The notes below the pieces were generated by a model. It did no database searches. It had not been told where the DNA came from and was given only the letters and a program-made list of their open reading frames with translations. A DNA stretch of 64,000 nt, taken from Manis javanica (taxonomy: Eukaryota > Chordata > Mammalia > Pholidota > Manidae). Both the position numbers and the translations under genes were made by a program. Where the stretch lies: NCBI RefSeq assembly GCF_040802235.1, contig NC_133174.1, positions 137,073,213-137,137,212 of the forward strand, read 5' to 3'. Below, piece after piece: positions 36,504-48,769 of this stretch. The number at the start of each line of letters is the position of its first letter. Positions within the stretch are counted from its first letter, which is position 1.

Positions 36504-37359
36504 ATGAAAAGGCAGAAGAATATGATACAGACCAGATTAACCCAGACAGTCTCCCGTGAGAAGGAATCTGGGGAGACAGTCCTAACCAATCTCCCTGAAA
36601 TAGAATTCAAAATAAAGGTCATAACCATGCTGACAGAGCTGCAGAGAAATATGCAAGAGCTAAGGGATGACGTCCGGAGGGAGATTACAGAAATGAAACA
36701 ATCTCTGGAAGGATTTATAACCAGAATGGGTAAGATGCAAGAGGCCATTGATGGAATAGAAACCAGAGCACAGGAACGCATAGAAGCTGATGCAGGGAGA
36801 GACAAAAGGATCTCCAGGAATGAAACAATATTAAGAGAACTGTATGACCAATCCAAGAGGAACAATATCCGTGTTATAGGGGTACCAGAAGAAGAAGAGA
36901 GAGATAAAGGGACAGAAAATGTCTTTGACGAAATAATGGCTGAAAACTTCCCCAAACTAGGGGAGGAAATAATCGATCAGACCACGGAAGTACACAGAAC
37001 TCCCAACAGAAGGGCCCCAAGGAGGACAACACCAAGACACATAATCATTAAAATGGCAAAGAGCAACGACAAGGACAGAGTTCTAAAGGCAGCTAGAGAA
37101 GAGGGAAAAGGTCACCTACAAAAGAAAACCCATCAGGCTATCATCAGACTTCTCAACAGAAACCTTACAGGCCAGAAGACAATGGCATGATACGTTTAAT
37201 GCAATGAAACAGAAGGGCCTTGAACCAAGAATACTGTATCCAGCACAGTTATCATTTAAATATGAAGGAGGGATTAAACAATCCCCAGACAAGCAAAAGT
37301 TGAGGGAATTTGCCTCCCACAAACCACCTCTACAGGGTGTTTTACAGGGACTGCTCTAG
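36504..37359 (+). pseudogene. L1 copy D ORF1, frameshifted
   Basis: Starts with the canonical ATGAAAAGGCAGAAG. Coiled coil and RRM are intact (KRNNIRVIGVPEEEE) for about 195 codons. Near 37,095 two extra bases (gagaagaggg in place of gagagag) shift the frame, so the C-terminal RNA-binding domain is read out of frame, although its sequence continues to the stop at 37,357. Confidence 0.85.
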
Positions 37360-37672
37360 ATGGGAGCACTCCTCAGACTAAACAGATGTCACCAGAGAAA
37401 ATAAAATCACAGCAAAGAAAGCAGACCAACCAAATACTCACTGAAGGCAAAAAATAAAATCAAATACCTGCAAAAGCAGTTAAAGGAAACACAAAAGAGC
37501 ACAAAATAAAACAACCAACATATAAAGAATGGAGGAGGAGGAATAAGAAGGGAGAGAAATAAAGAATACCCAGACAGTATTTATAACACCTCAATAAGCG
37601 ACTTAAGTTAGACAGTAAGATACTAAGAAAGCTAACCTTGATCCTTTGGTAACCACGAATCTAAAGCCTGCA

Positions 37673-39659
37673 ATGGCAATCAGTACATATCTTGCAATAA
37701 TCACCCTAAATGTAAATGCACTGAATGCACCAATCGAAAGACACAGAGTAATAGAATGGATATAAAAGCAAGGCCCATCTATACGCTGCTTACAAGAGAC
37801 TCACCTCAAACCCAAAGACATGCACAGACTAAAACTCAAGGGATGGAAAAAGATATTTCATGCAAACAACAGGGAGAAAAAAGCAGGTGTTGCAGTACTA
37901 GTATCAGACAGAATAGACTTCAAAACAAAGAAAGTCACAAGAGATAAAAAGAAGGACATTACATAATGATAAAGGGCTCAGTCCAACAAGAGGATATAAC
38001 CATTACAAATATCTCTGCACCCAACACTGAAGCACCAGCATATGTGAAACAAATACTAACAGAACTATAAGAGGAAATAGAATGCAATGCATTCATTTTA
38101 AGAGACTTCAACACGCCACTCACTCCAAAGGATAGATCCACCAGACAGAAAATAAGTAAGGACACAGAGGCGCTGATCAACACACTAGAACAGATGGACC
38201 TAATAGACACCTATAGAACTCTACATCCATGAGCAACAGGATACACATTCTTCTCAAGTGCACATGGAACATTCTCCAGAACAGACCGCATACTAGGCCA
38301 CAAAAAGAGCCTCAGTAAATTCCAAAAGATGGAAATTCTACCAACCAACTTTTCAGACCACAAAGGTATAAAACTAGAAATAAATTGTACAAAGAAAACA
38401 AAAAAGGCTCACAAACACATGGAGGCTTAACAACATGCTCCTAAATAATCAACGAACAAATTAAAATAGAGATCAAGGAATATATGGAAACAAATGACAA
38501 CAACAACACAAAGCGCCAACTTCTCTGGGACACAGTGAAAGCAGTCTTAAGAGGAAAGTATATAGCAATCCAGGCCTATTTAAAGAAGGAAGAACAAACC
38601 CAAATGAATAGTCTCATGTCACAATTATCGAAATTGGAAAAAGAAAGAAGTAATGAGGCCTAAAGTCAGCAGGAGGAGGAACATACTAAAGATCAGGAAA
38701 GAAATAAACAAAATTGAGAAGAACAAAACAATAGAAAAAAATCAATGAAACCAAGAGCTGGTTCTTTGAGAAAATAAACAAAATAGATAAGCCTCTAGCC
38801 AAATTTATTAAGAGAAAAAGAGGATCAACACACATCAACAGAGTCAGAAACAAGAAAGGAAAAATCATGACAGACTCCACAGAAATACAGAGAATTATTA
38901 GAGAATACTATGAAAACCTATATGCTAACAAGCTGGAAAACCTAGAAGAAATGGACAACTTCCTAGAAAAATACAACCTTCCAAGGCTGACCAAGGAAGA
39001 AACACAAAAGTTAAAAAAACCAATGACGAGCAAAGAAATTGAAGTGGTAATCAAAAAACTACCCAAGAACAAAACCCCCGGGCCAGATGGATTTACCTCA
39101 GAATTTTATCAGAAATACAGGGAAGACATAATACTCATTCTCCTTAAAGTTTTCCAAAAAATAGAAGAGGAGGGAATACTCCCAAACTCATTCTATGAAG
39201 CCAACGTCACCCTAATACCAAAAGCAGGCAAAGACTCAACAAAAAAGAAAATTACAGACGAATATCCCTGATGAACGTAGATGCAAAAATACTCAACAAA
39301 ATATTAGCAAACCGAATTCAAAAATACATCAAAAGGATCATACACCATGACCAAGTGGGATTCATCCCAGGGATGCAAGGATGGTACAGCTTTCGAAAAT
39401 CCAACATCATCCACCACATAAACAAAAAGGACTTTTTACAATAGCCAAGAAATGGAAGCAACCTATATGTCCATCAGTAGATGAATGGATAACGAAGATG
39501 TGGCACATATACACAATGGAATATTATTCAGCCATAAGAAGAAAACAAATCCTACAATTTGCAGCAACATGGATGGAGCTAGAGGGTATTATGCTCAGTG
39601 AAATAGGCCAGGCAGTGAAAGACAAGTACCAAATGATTTCACTCATATGTGGAGTATAA
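37673..39659 (+). pseudogene. L1 copy D ORF2, deleted and broken
   Basis: Starts at ATG 37,673. Endonuclease sequence and the RT N-terminus ([10 protein letters not shown] near 39,070) remain in pieces; the RT active site is lost in the internal deletion, and the C-terminal end (YSAIRRKQILQFAATWMELEG) is fused on, ending LICGV and stop. Confidence 0.85.
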
Positions 39660-40015
39660 GAACAAAGAAAAAACTGATGGAACAAAATGGCAGCAGAATC
39701 ACAGAACCCAAGAATGGATTAACAGTTACCAAAGGGAAAGGGACTGGGGAGAATGGGTGGGAAGGGAGGGATAAGGGCAGGGAAAAAGAAAGAGGGCATT
39801 ACGATTAGCATGTATAATGTCGGGGGTGGGCATGGGGAGGGCTGTGCAACACAGAGAAGATAAGTAGTGATTCTACAGCATCTTACTATGCTGATGGACA
39901 ATGAGTGTAATGAGGTTTTTGGGGGGACTTGATGAAGGGGGGAGCCTAGTAAACATAATGTTCTGCATGTAATTGTAGATTAATGATAACAAAATTTAAA
40001 AATAATAATAATAAT

Positions 40016-42461
40016 AATTACAGTTCTGGATGGCCTAATTATCTCAAGCTGTTGCGACTTTCATCAGAAGAGTATTTACCCTCTGAAAAATGCTACCAAA
40101 AAAAAAAAAGGCAAACAGGTCAGGTCAGAAGTGATCGCTGTGTAGACTTAGTCTCATGGTCGTCTAAGAAGACACATTACAGTTAGTAAGCAAACCCAGT
40201 ACACTCACCATACTCACCCGTTCCAATACCCATCCCAACAAGTTGGATGCAACATACAAATGCCTGAACACTGGGATGTCTGCACTATATAAATGTTGAT
40301 CATGAGATGTTTCTTAACTACACATCTTTCATTGCTCTAACCCTAGGTAGATTTTGAACTCACTTCAAAATCTAGAACTAGGAGGTTCCAGCATCTACCA
40401 GAGCCATGGCTTATTAGTTCAGAATTATGTGAACATATGTCAAAAATATTACATCTCTAAATAAAGATCCTGAAAAGCATTCAGAAATGGCTTGTGACAG
40501 GTAACTGTTTAAGCTACACCAATCCAAGACAGTCTCAGAGCCACACAAAAGCAGAAGCCCAGCAGTCCCCTGAAGTGGAAATTCAATTGGACCAACCCAC
40601 CAAAATGGTCGCTTTAAAAGACCTCAAATCTGTCCTACACAAAAATGTCACATATTCTTCCTTAGTTTCTGTCCTTTTTATTCAACCACAGCAGACAAAC
40701 ACAGCTGTTGACTGCACCCTGTTCCTTCAAGTCAAATAAGCCAACTAACTAACTGGACAACCAGAGCCAAGTGCTAAGTTTGGAGACAAATGCAAAAAAT
40801 TTACAAATTGGCCCCACACAAATATGTATTAAGAGTCATAATGTAGAATTGTTAACATAAATTAATATTCATATTCCCAACATCACGAAACAAGGTATAT
40901 TACTGAGTAGCACAAAGATTCCAAACAAGTTAATTTTAAAGATTTTATAATTGGCCACCCTCAATTTCAAACACCTTAGGCAACAAATATGTACCATATG
41001 AAACAGTGCAGTGTACTACTTGAAGAATAACAAGTCAAAAATCTTAGACTAAGAAATAATAAAAATTAAGACAGGTGATTGATTATTAAAGGCCAAGCGG
41101 AAGAAAGTCTGTATCTGCAATTAAACTTTGTATTATAACACATCTATTGAGAACTAGATGGGGGTGTAACACCATATAATATCCTTTGACCAACTAATTC
41201 CATTTTTGAAAAAATACTCCCAAATTAAAACAAATAAGCCATAGATATGCATGACAACATTACAGTGAAAAGCTAACGACACCCTAAATTCCCAACCAGC
41301 TGAAAATCAATATTGTGGTAGACCCAGTCCAAGACATATTACGTAACTGTAAGAAATTATTTTTAGGAAGTTCATGGGAATATGGAATAGTGCTGAAGAC
41401 TGAAAAGGCCAGAATTAAAAACTACTGTTTATTATCTTTGGCAGAAACAGAAGAAAACTTAGTAAGAATTTAAGCGCAGTGTTTTTCCTAGTGAGCAAGA
41501 TTCTCAGCTGCTTTTTTTCTCCTCTTTTCCCAATACTGTTATAATATTTTTATGATGGGAAGGCAACTATTTTAAAAATCCATACAAAAGGTGTTATTCC
41601 TAAAATAAGTTCCAAAACAAGAAACATAATAAATTCAGATTAACATCTTAGGTAATTTAATGTAAACTTTACATACACATGAAATCCAAATAAGACAAAG
41701 GACTGCATATTTTCTATTTGTGTGTGAATAAAAACTTCCACTGAGACATCACTTGGAATCAAAAAGTGCTAGAATTGACTAACATTAACGCAAACTGTAA
41801 AGTCTAAAGGAAAAATAAATCTCTTGGGAGACATTTGCAGGCCGATAACATGCAAAAACATTCCCTCAAATATATTATTTTCTAAAGTAGAATCCTCACT
41901 GTTTTGTTAGGTCAATTTTCCAGGCAGAAACCCAGAAAGCTGCTCCAGGGCCCCTTCTGAAGTATAACGTACGTCTCTAAATGACATTAAGGAAAAAGGT
42001 CTGATGATTTGTGCATTCGAACACCAACTGGTAATACCATCCGGCTCAGCCTGACATATTTATCTTGAAAGCCCCCTTATGTGAAACCAGTGCTCAGGAT
42101 TCTACATCTCACCCAGAACCAAATTACATTGTTCAATTTACAGTATGTTTCTCAGACACATTCAACTATATGTGTACAAGCTGGCCTTCAGCCACAATAA
42201 GTTCTGAACCGCTTATTTTCAAATCAAGTTAATCATGACATACATCTTAGTTTTTAATCACCAAATTAGCTCAGCCCACTTTATTCTATCTGAGGCTTCG
42301 AGTGCCTCCTCCTCATTCCTCACAAAACAGTGAGAATCAGATGGAGACAAGCACGGCGCACGGAGACAAACTAATTAAAAACTTGGCCACCGCCGTGATT
42401 TTCAACTTCGATCAAATTTGTAACATTTAAATTTTAGGTTTGCAAACTTTAAATTTACTAC
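40016..42461. other. Intron-like DNA between L1 copy D and the first DDX4-like exon
   Basis: AT-rich DNA. An 81-codon plus-strand open frame at 40,494-40,739 has no recognisable family. No additional DDX4 exon was seen. Confidence 0.45.
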
Positions 42462-42533
42462 CTTCTCAAATACAGGAACATGAGAATACAGAGAAGATCG
42501 GATAGTCTCTGCTTCCCAGTCTGCATCTCCCAT
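42462..42533 (-). pseudogene. DDX4-like: DDX4-like first coding exon
   Basis: Starts with ATG (complement of 42,531-42,533) in the context gccgcaATGG, a good Kozak match. It encodes MGDADWEAETIRSSLYSHV then PVFEK before a GT donor (gtagta). Remembered human DDX4 begins MGDEDWEAEINPHMSSYVPIFEK, so identity is clear, with one extra codon. The exon ends on a codon boundary, as in the parent gene. An AG (aaaaatag) 14 bases upstream of the ATG could be the acceptor for a non-coding exon 1 in the CpG island at 42.8-43.3 kb. The frame is intact. Confidence 0.84.
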
Positions 42534-42779
42534 TGCGGCTTCCAGTTCTATTTTTATAAAAAAAAAAAATAGACGCACAAATCAATTAGCTCAGACTCAT
42601 ACCCTTAGAAGCATAACCTATCATCACCCCACATACACCGCTTGAACTACTCAGCTACGTGCTGATCTTCCCCAAAAGCTTTTGTAAAAGGAGGCAAGTT
42701 TTGTTTCTCACCTAGAGGCAGCGTTTATATCCATCCTTTTTAATCTTTAAAAATTGGCTGAACCACTTAGCTAATCACT

Positions 42780-43280
42780 CTAGCAGTCACTTTGTCCGCC
42801 CTGACGCTGAGGCTTTCCCCGGAATCTGTCCATGTAATTCCCGTGCCCCATGCAAACGTCCCCAAACGGCTTACTGGATGGTACGGGGAGAAGTCCTTCA
42901 GGGACTGCTTGAGGTTTCTCCCTTCGCGCCCCTCCTTCAAAGGTAAAAATGTTTGGTTTGGAGTTTTGTATCGTTTCTTGGGAGCACAGGAAGCTGGGGA
43001 CTGCGGCCTTTAAGTCTGGCGAGTAAAGGGCGACGGGTTAGGTGGCCCAAATCCTTCCAATAAAGGGCGGTCTCACCAAGGCGCGTTTACACCAACGGTA
43101 CTACAGCCTTCCCTGTTCAGAGAAAGGGGCGCGAGGGGCCGGCCGAAAAGGCGCCTTCCCCTCCTCCTCAGGCCTTGAGCCCAGATCCGGGTCGCCCAGC
43201 CGGCTTCAGGACCTTGGGCCGGGAGGCGGGAAGCCCCCAAAGCACAGCGTCAAAACCCAGGCGATGACCCCGTGGGTACG
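42780..43280. promoter_or_regulatory. CpG-island-like sequence, candidate promoter of the DDX4-like copy
   Basis: GC- and CpG-rich block (ggggcgcgaggggccggccg near 43,130; gggccgggaggcggg near 43,215) set in AT-rich DNA, 250-750 bp upstream of the minus-strand first coding exon. The position fits a 5' UTR exon and promoter. A 197-codon plus-strand open frame at 43,042-43,635 begins inside it, but composition alone explains its openness. Confidence 0.6.
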
Positions 43281-44134
43281 AGGCTGGCCGTGGGCCTCTT
43301 GTCTCTCCATTCTTGTATGGCGCCCTCAATCTCAAGTGGCTCTAGATTTTCACTGCAATGATATCCACCCCCTTTTTCTAATAAAAGTCAACCGGAAATG
43401 GAGTACTGCCCTCCCTCCTACCCCTTTAGAGTTCTCTCCTCTTTGCCGTACAGCAATCCCTCAAAGTGGGCCCCTCTGGTTCTTTATTTCTGAGTACTTG
43501 CTTCACTTCAGGGATTTCCCCTGTGTCTCGGATGCGCCCCTGGTGCCCATGGAGATGGTGCATTTCCTTCTGCTCCTGATGAGGGCTGGAATGAGACTCT
43601 CCCACTTGTACCCAGTTAGTGGTAAAAAAAATTAGCCTGTCTTACAGAGTAGGGGGTCCAACTTTTGGGGAAGGAGAAGCCCTCTGATCCAGAAGGAAGA
43701 AAAATTGTGCTGGGTAGGTCATTTATCAGAGCTTGACTTTGTGCTCCGCGTGTTTCGTATCCCTTGGAGTGCAACCCAACCTGAGTGACCAAGGGTCATT
43801 TCTGTACTTAATACTCTCGTTAAGCAGATAGTCTTGTTCTGACCCACAAAGTAGTAGAGGAAATGCCTCTCAGTATTTTACCATCCCTCCAAAAAGCATA
43901 ACAACAGACTGATTTAAAAATGTAGATTTCGTTTTTGGTTTTATTTCCATCATTGCCATTCTCTGAATCTTTGAAGAAATTCTTGAATATTTCGTTGAGG
44001 AATATAAATTCCAATATAGTCTGACACTCAGGCATAGAGGATGAGGCGCTTTATGGGTTCAGCTTACTTCATACTTTTTATTTCTAGAACCACCATGCTC
44101 ATATTTAACAAAGATCAAACCAGAATATACTTTT
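43281..44134. other. Non-coding DNA, no recognised feature
   Basis: Falls off from the CpG island into AT-rich DNA. No gene was seen. Confidence 0.45.
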
Positions 44135-44150
44135 AACATAACTGCCATTT

Positions 44151-45823
44151 TTTTTATTAAGGTATCATTGATGCACACTTTTCTAAAGGTTTCACAAGAA
44201 AAGCAGTGTGGTTACTACATTCACCCATATTATCAAGTTCCCCCCATACCCTATTGCAGTCACTGTCCATCAGTGTAGTGATGATGCTGGGGTTCTTGTT
44301 CACAGAGTCAAAGAATGAACATCGCAAACACTCAAGATAGGAAAGCAAGGCAGAGACTTTTATTTAAAGAGAAAGCGAGAGACAGAGCTCCTGGCTCAGG
44401 CCAGGAGGGGACAGGAGAGTCCCGCGGTGGTGCGTGCTGTCTAGGGGGTTTTATAGGCAGTTGAGAGACAATGGGCTAGGAATATACACCTGCTACGTGA
44501 TCCCAAAATGCTTATCTTTGAAGAGACATTAGGTTTCTAATTAGTCTTCCTGGTTATCTACAAGAATTTTGCTACTCTGATTTCCAGGATACTAGCTTCC
44601 TGGTCTGGGAGAGTATCACTCAAGACTGCCTGCTTGCTCCGAGGTGGGCTGAGTTGTCTGTTTGTTAAGAAACTTACTTTTTAACTAATTGGGTTTTAAG
44701 ATTATTTTCAAGATGGAATCCTTCCTGTTTTTACCACATTATTTTGGGCTTGCTTACTACATTGTCCAGGTTGCCAGTCATTTGTTTAGGGCTGGAGGGA
44801 GAAAAGCAGCACCTGGGTAAAGTCAGAAAAACTCAGGCCCCCAGCAGGCTAAAGCAAATCCCACAGTGGATTATCTTGCTTTGTTTTTTCTAGAGGCCCT
44901 CACCCTACTCTGCCTAAGCCCAGGGTCCCTGTCTCAGTAAGATGCCACAGAGTGGCTACCTGTCTTCTCTGTGCTACACTGTCATCCCCATGACTCCCTC
45001 CCACACCATGTGAACTAATCATAATACCCCTCAATCCCCTTCTCCCACCCTCCCCACGCTCCCTTCCCCAACCCTCCCCTTTGGTAATGGCTACTCCCTT
45101 CTTGGAGACTCTGAGTCAGCTGCTATTTTGTTCCTTCATCATTATACTCCACAAATGAGGGAAATCATTCGGTATTTGCCTTTCTCTGCCTTATACTTCT
45201 TTCACTCAGCATAATATCCTCTACCTCCATCCAGGTCGTTGCAAATGGTAAGACTTGTTTCTTTCCTATGGCTGAATAGTATTCCACTGGGTATATGTAC
45301 CACCTCTTCTTTATCCATTCATCTACTGATGGACACTTAGGTTGCTTCCATGTCTTGGCTACTGTAAATAGTGCTGCAGTAAACACAGGGGTGCATATGT
45401 CTTTTTGAATCTCAGATCTTGCTTTCTTAGGGTAAATTCCTAGGAGTGGGATTCCCGGGTCAAATGGTATTTCTATTTTTAGTTTTTTGAGGAACCTCCA
45501 TACTGCTTTCCACAATGGATGAACTAATTTGCATTCCCACCAGCAGTGTAGGAGGGTTCCCCTTTCTCCCCATCCTTGCCAGCATTTCTTGTGCAGAGTC
45601 TTTTCTATGTTGTGCGTCCTAACTGGTGTGAGGTGATATCTCATTGTGGTTCAAATTTGCATTTCCCTGATAATTAGCGATGTGGAGCATCTTTTTGTGT
45701 GCCTTTTGGCCATTTGAATTTCTTCTTTGGAGAAGTGTGTGTTCATATCCTCTGCTCATTTTTTAATCGGGTTGTTTGCTTTCTGGGTGTGGAGGCAATT
45801 GAGTTCTTTATATATTTTGGATG
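44151..45823 (-). mobile_element. 5'-truncated LINE-1 (copy E) with target-site duplication, split by an LTR
   Basis: The 3' UTR begins at the poly-T run (about 44,151) and ORF2 C-terminal sequence reaches 45,823, where the copy is truncated. Flanks carry a matching duplication: aacataactgccattttt from 44,135 and aacataactgtcattttt from 45,824. A 652-bp LTR (44,285-44,936) interrupts the L1 3' UTR. ORF2 is open for 159 codons (45,644-45,165), corresponding to its C-terminal end. Without the insert the L1 is about 1.0 kb. Confidence 0.92.
44285..44936 (-). mobile_element. Solo LTR of a class I (gamma-like) endogenous retrovirus
   Basis: On the minus strand the element starts TGAGACAGGGACC and ends AAGAACCCCAGCA, so it has TG...CA ends. 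It contains a TATA-like tataaaaccccc and a polyadenylation signal (ttaaataaaagtctctgcc) in the right order for U3-R-U5. No internal retroviral sequence or second LTR is present, so it looks like a complete solo LTR left after recombination. It lies within L1 copy E and is therefore younger than that insertion. A short, imperfect target duplication (gtgatg/gtaagatg) may be present. Confidence 0.85.
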
Positions 45824-45841
45824 AACATAACTGTCATTTTT

Positions 45842-46819
45842 AATAATCTCTATTTTTAAACCAAATTTTCACATCATACCCCTGAAGCAGCCAGTATCTT
45901 AAATCACTGTGTATGTGTGGGAGAGAGAGCCACCAATACTCTTTCTGGTACTCTGAATTTGTATACAGAGTCCTCTGAGGCATTTTAACTCACTTTGAAT
46001 TGAATGTTCTTTCAAAGCTTTTTATGTCATGGGAAAATATTAAGTGAAAAGGGCAAAATGAAAGTGTGTAGATAGAATAATAACTAACGAGATTTTTTTA
46101 GGTATGGAAAACAGAGACATTTCTTTAGTACTTGTTCTGATTCCATGCTCACTTAGCAACTTTCTGATCAATAATTCAACTCCCCCAAGTATTTTGATAC
46201 TAAGAAAGGAGGTGCAGTGGATAAGACATTCAAGCCTGCCTGCCTCCCCGTTATGAATTAGTCCAGATTCTGGTTTAGAAATCAGCCGTGTTTGAGTTTA
46301 AGTAGTGCTCCTGACAGATCCGTCTTATAATCAGCCAGAACTCCTAGATGACGTAATACATCCAGGGGCCCTGAGCACTCTAACAAGTACCTTTAACGTC
46401 AACGTGAAGTGGGTGAAGGAGGAAAAGTCGGATACCGTGCCAGGGTACTTTGGACAATTCTTCCTAACATTAAGGGCTCTTCTTGGCCCTTTGCTGCAAA
46501 AGAATATTTTACCAGTGAATTACGCAATGTGGTGAATAATCACTAGGAAAGCATAGTACAATTCTAGCAGCTATACCTAACAAAGAAAACTGACTCTCCT
46601 GTGTCCCAAATGGCAAAGGAAAAGGAAAACTGATTTTGTGAGTGTCATCACTGTCAGTCATCCTGGTTATAAAAGAGGGAAGCATTTCACCTCACGAGGA
46701 GAAGAAAGGAGCAGGTCCTGCCAATGAACCTCGACCAGGGATGAATTTTATTTCGTCTACGCCTCCTAAGACTGAAGAGTAAGAGCTTTCAAACAGTTAT
46801 AGAGGAAGCGCTCAAATAG
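45842..46819. other. AT-rich DNA, no recognised feature
   Basis: No gene or clear repeat was seen. Confidence 0.45.
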
Positions 46820-46950
46820 TTAGCAATTGGCTGACAAGTCAGCGTTTGTAATTTCTGGTTGTCCATTTATTAACCAGGTGACCCTGAGCAAGTTATTTAA
46901 TCTCTCTCTGTGTGAAATGGGAATAAACAGGGCTGAAGATTGGGTCCTAC
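46820..46950 (+). mobile_element. MIR SINE remnant
   Basis: The pattern accaggtgaccctgagcaagttatttaatctctctctgtgtgaaatggg is the conserved MIR core. Confidence 0.75.
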
Positions 46951-47479
46951 CCAAAGGCACAAAGCCGAAAGGCAAGAAGGAGCTAAACTCAGCCTGCACT
47001 CCACTTACCAAGTGGTGCTCCTGCAAAGTCACATGTGCCTACAGGCGGTTCAATTTTCTAATTCTCACAGAAGTTAAATTCCCTCTGTTTTAAATATTTA
47101 TAATGGCTTCTATTGTCCTGGTTGTTTCCTGACTGACACAGGGATTTTACTGAAAAAGTTTTGCCCACAATCTGTCTTTTAGAACTCTGATTCTTTTATA
47201 TGACGCCTAATAAAAAGACTTTATTAATTTAGGACCTCACAAGGTGTCACCAACACTTGCTCTTTCCATTTCCCCACCTTCTTTCATTCCTGAACCCACT
47301 GAAATCTGGCTTCTGCCTCATTGCTTCACTGAAATTGCTATTGGCAAGCTCAGTAACACTGACTTCCTTGTTTCTAAACAGAATTGGCAGTTTTCAATTC
47401 TTAATCTAGAAGATCTCTTCGCAGCCTTTGATACTGTTGATTTATATTCTTTACAAAAATACTCTTAAGTAACTGAATA
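46951..47479. other. Non-coding DNA with a possible old repeat
   Basis: A segment near 47,270-47,440 (cccactgaaatctggcttctgcc ... gatctcttcgcagcctttgatactgttgat) resembles a widespread ancient mammalian repeat whose name I cannot give with confidence. Confidence 0.35.
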
Positions 47480-48700
47480 GCCATATGGAAAAGATAAAAC
47501 TGGATCTGTTCTTCACGTCATATAACAGGATACGTTCAAATGTGAAAACAACAAAACCACATTAGAATTATTAGAAGTACTAGAAAAAAACACTGGAAGA
47601 AGAAAGAACTGTCCTTTACTTGGAGAAACATTCTACCTATGATTCAAAATCCAGAAGCAATAATTTTATATAGTGTAACTACATAAAGATTAAAAAAGAA
47701 AACTTTTCAAGACAAACAAAAAAATAATAAAGCCAAAGAGAAATGACAAACTGGGAAAAATTATTTTCAACATAATCCAGAAAATGTGGTAATGTCTGTA
47801 ATACAGAGAGGGCATCTAAAAGTGAAAAAGGAAAAGGTCAGCAAATCTAAAACAAAACAAGAGATATGAACAAAGAGTTCACAGAAACAGAAAAGCAAAC
47901 AGCCTTTAAATACATGAAGAGACGCTCAATTTCATTCAAGAGCAATGCAAATTACATCTGTGCTAAAGCACAACTTTTTGCTTACGAAAATGGCAAATGT
48001 TTGATAATGCACTCTGTTAGAGAGGCTGCCAGGAGGCTGAGCGTCCTTCTTGCACTGACTGTTTTTCAAGTACCTTTAATTCAAAATAATCAATAGCCAA
48101 AGTGGCATAGTTTGGAAGGGCATATTCTGCTCCCCTTCAGAGTACTCGGCAGCTGTAGGAAGGAAAGATGAGTATCTCCATGTATTGCTGTGGGGTGATC
48201 ACTAGCATATGTTACTGGAAAAAAGCCTGGTGCAGAGTAATATGTCCAGTGCTCTATGTCTAAAGAGAGACACATTGGCTCATATTTTTTTAAATGGAAG
48301 GATAAACCAAAAATTTATAAAATGAATACCTATGGGAAAGAAAAGAGGGAAGAGGTTGAGGATAAGAATGTATGTTACGCTTCTCTGAGTGAATGTACTT
48401 GAGTGTGAAGCCATGCGACTGCTCTGCAAAATTACGGAAACAACATTAAATCAAAATTTAGAAAGCAATCTGAAAAGGTAAAGCAAAAGGAAACAAATAC
48501 ACATAAATAAATATGTATTCAGTTAGTGGCTTAACCACAAAAGAGAAGAGTCAATTCAAGTGATTTAAAATATAGTAATTTAACCACATGTCCCTACTGG
48601 AATATATAAGGAAAAAACAACTGCAAAAAATAAACCAATTCTGTAATCATATTGTTAGTAATAAAATGGTATATAGTTAATGTTGTTTATGAACTAAGAT
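47480..48700 (+). mobile_element. Ancient L1 (L1M-type) ORF2 tail and 3' UTR
   Basis: ORF2 C-terminal wording is recognisable (MNKEFTETEKQTAFKYMKRR at 47,866 onward), followed by an old-type 3' UTR. Strongly diverged. Confidence 0.6.
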
Positions 48701-48769
48701 TTTCAGTGTGAGAAAAGAGATCAAAATAGAATATCAAAGAGATTTGGTTTTAAAGTACACTCCGTCAAA

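Larger units (their letters stand above)
35809..40015 (+). mobile_element. LINE-1 (copy D), 5'-shortened with internal ORF2 deletion
   Basis: Begins about 120 bp into the copy C-type 5' UTR (35,809 aligns with about 17,447), then ORF1 (36,504-37,359), then ORF2 from 37,673. ORF2 jumps at about 39,430 from the RT N-terminal part (GFIPGMQGW...) to near its C-terminus (caatagccaagaaatggaagc), losing roughly 2 kb. It ends in a 3' UTR that finishes tgtaattgtagattaatgataac followed by a (taa)n tail, unlike the ccttcataagag type of the other L1s. It lies in the intron between the two N-terminal DDX4-like exons. Confidence 0.9.

Noticed and set aside
36158-36955. 265-codon minus-strand open frame within L1 copy D
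   Set aside because: Antisense shadow of the L1 5' UTR and ORF1.
39400-39450. Possible spliced L1 transcript origin of copy D
   Set aside because: The missing segment does not begin GT or end AG in comparison with copy C; a deletion is the simpler reading.
43042-43635. 197-codon plus-strand open frame starting in the CpG island
   Set aside because: No recognised domain and low-stop GC-rich composition at the start. It could at most mark a divergent non-coding transcript.
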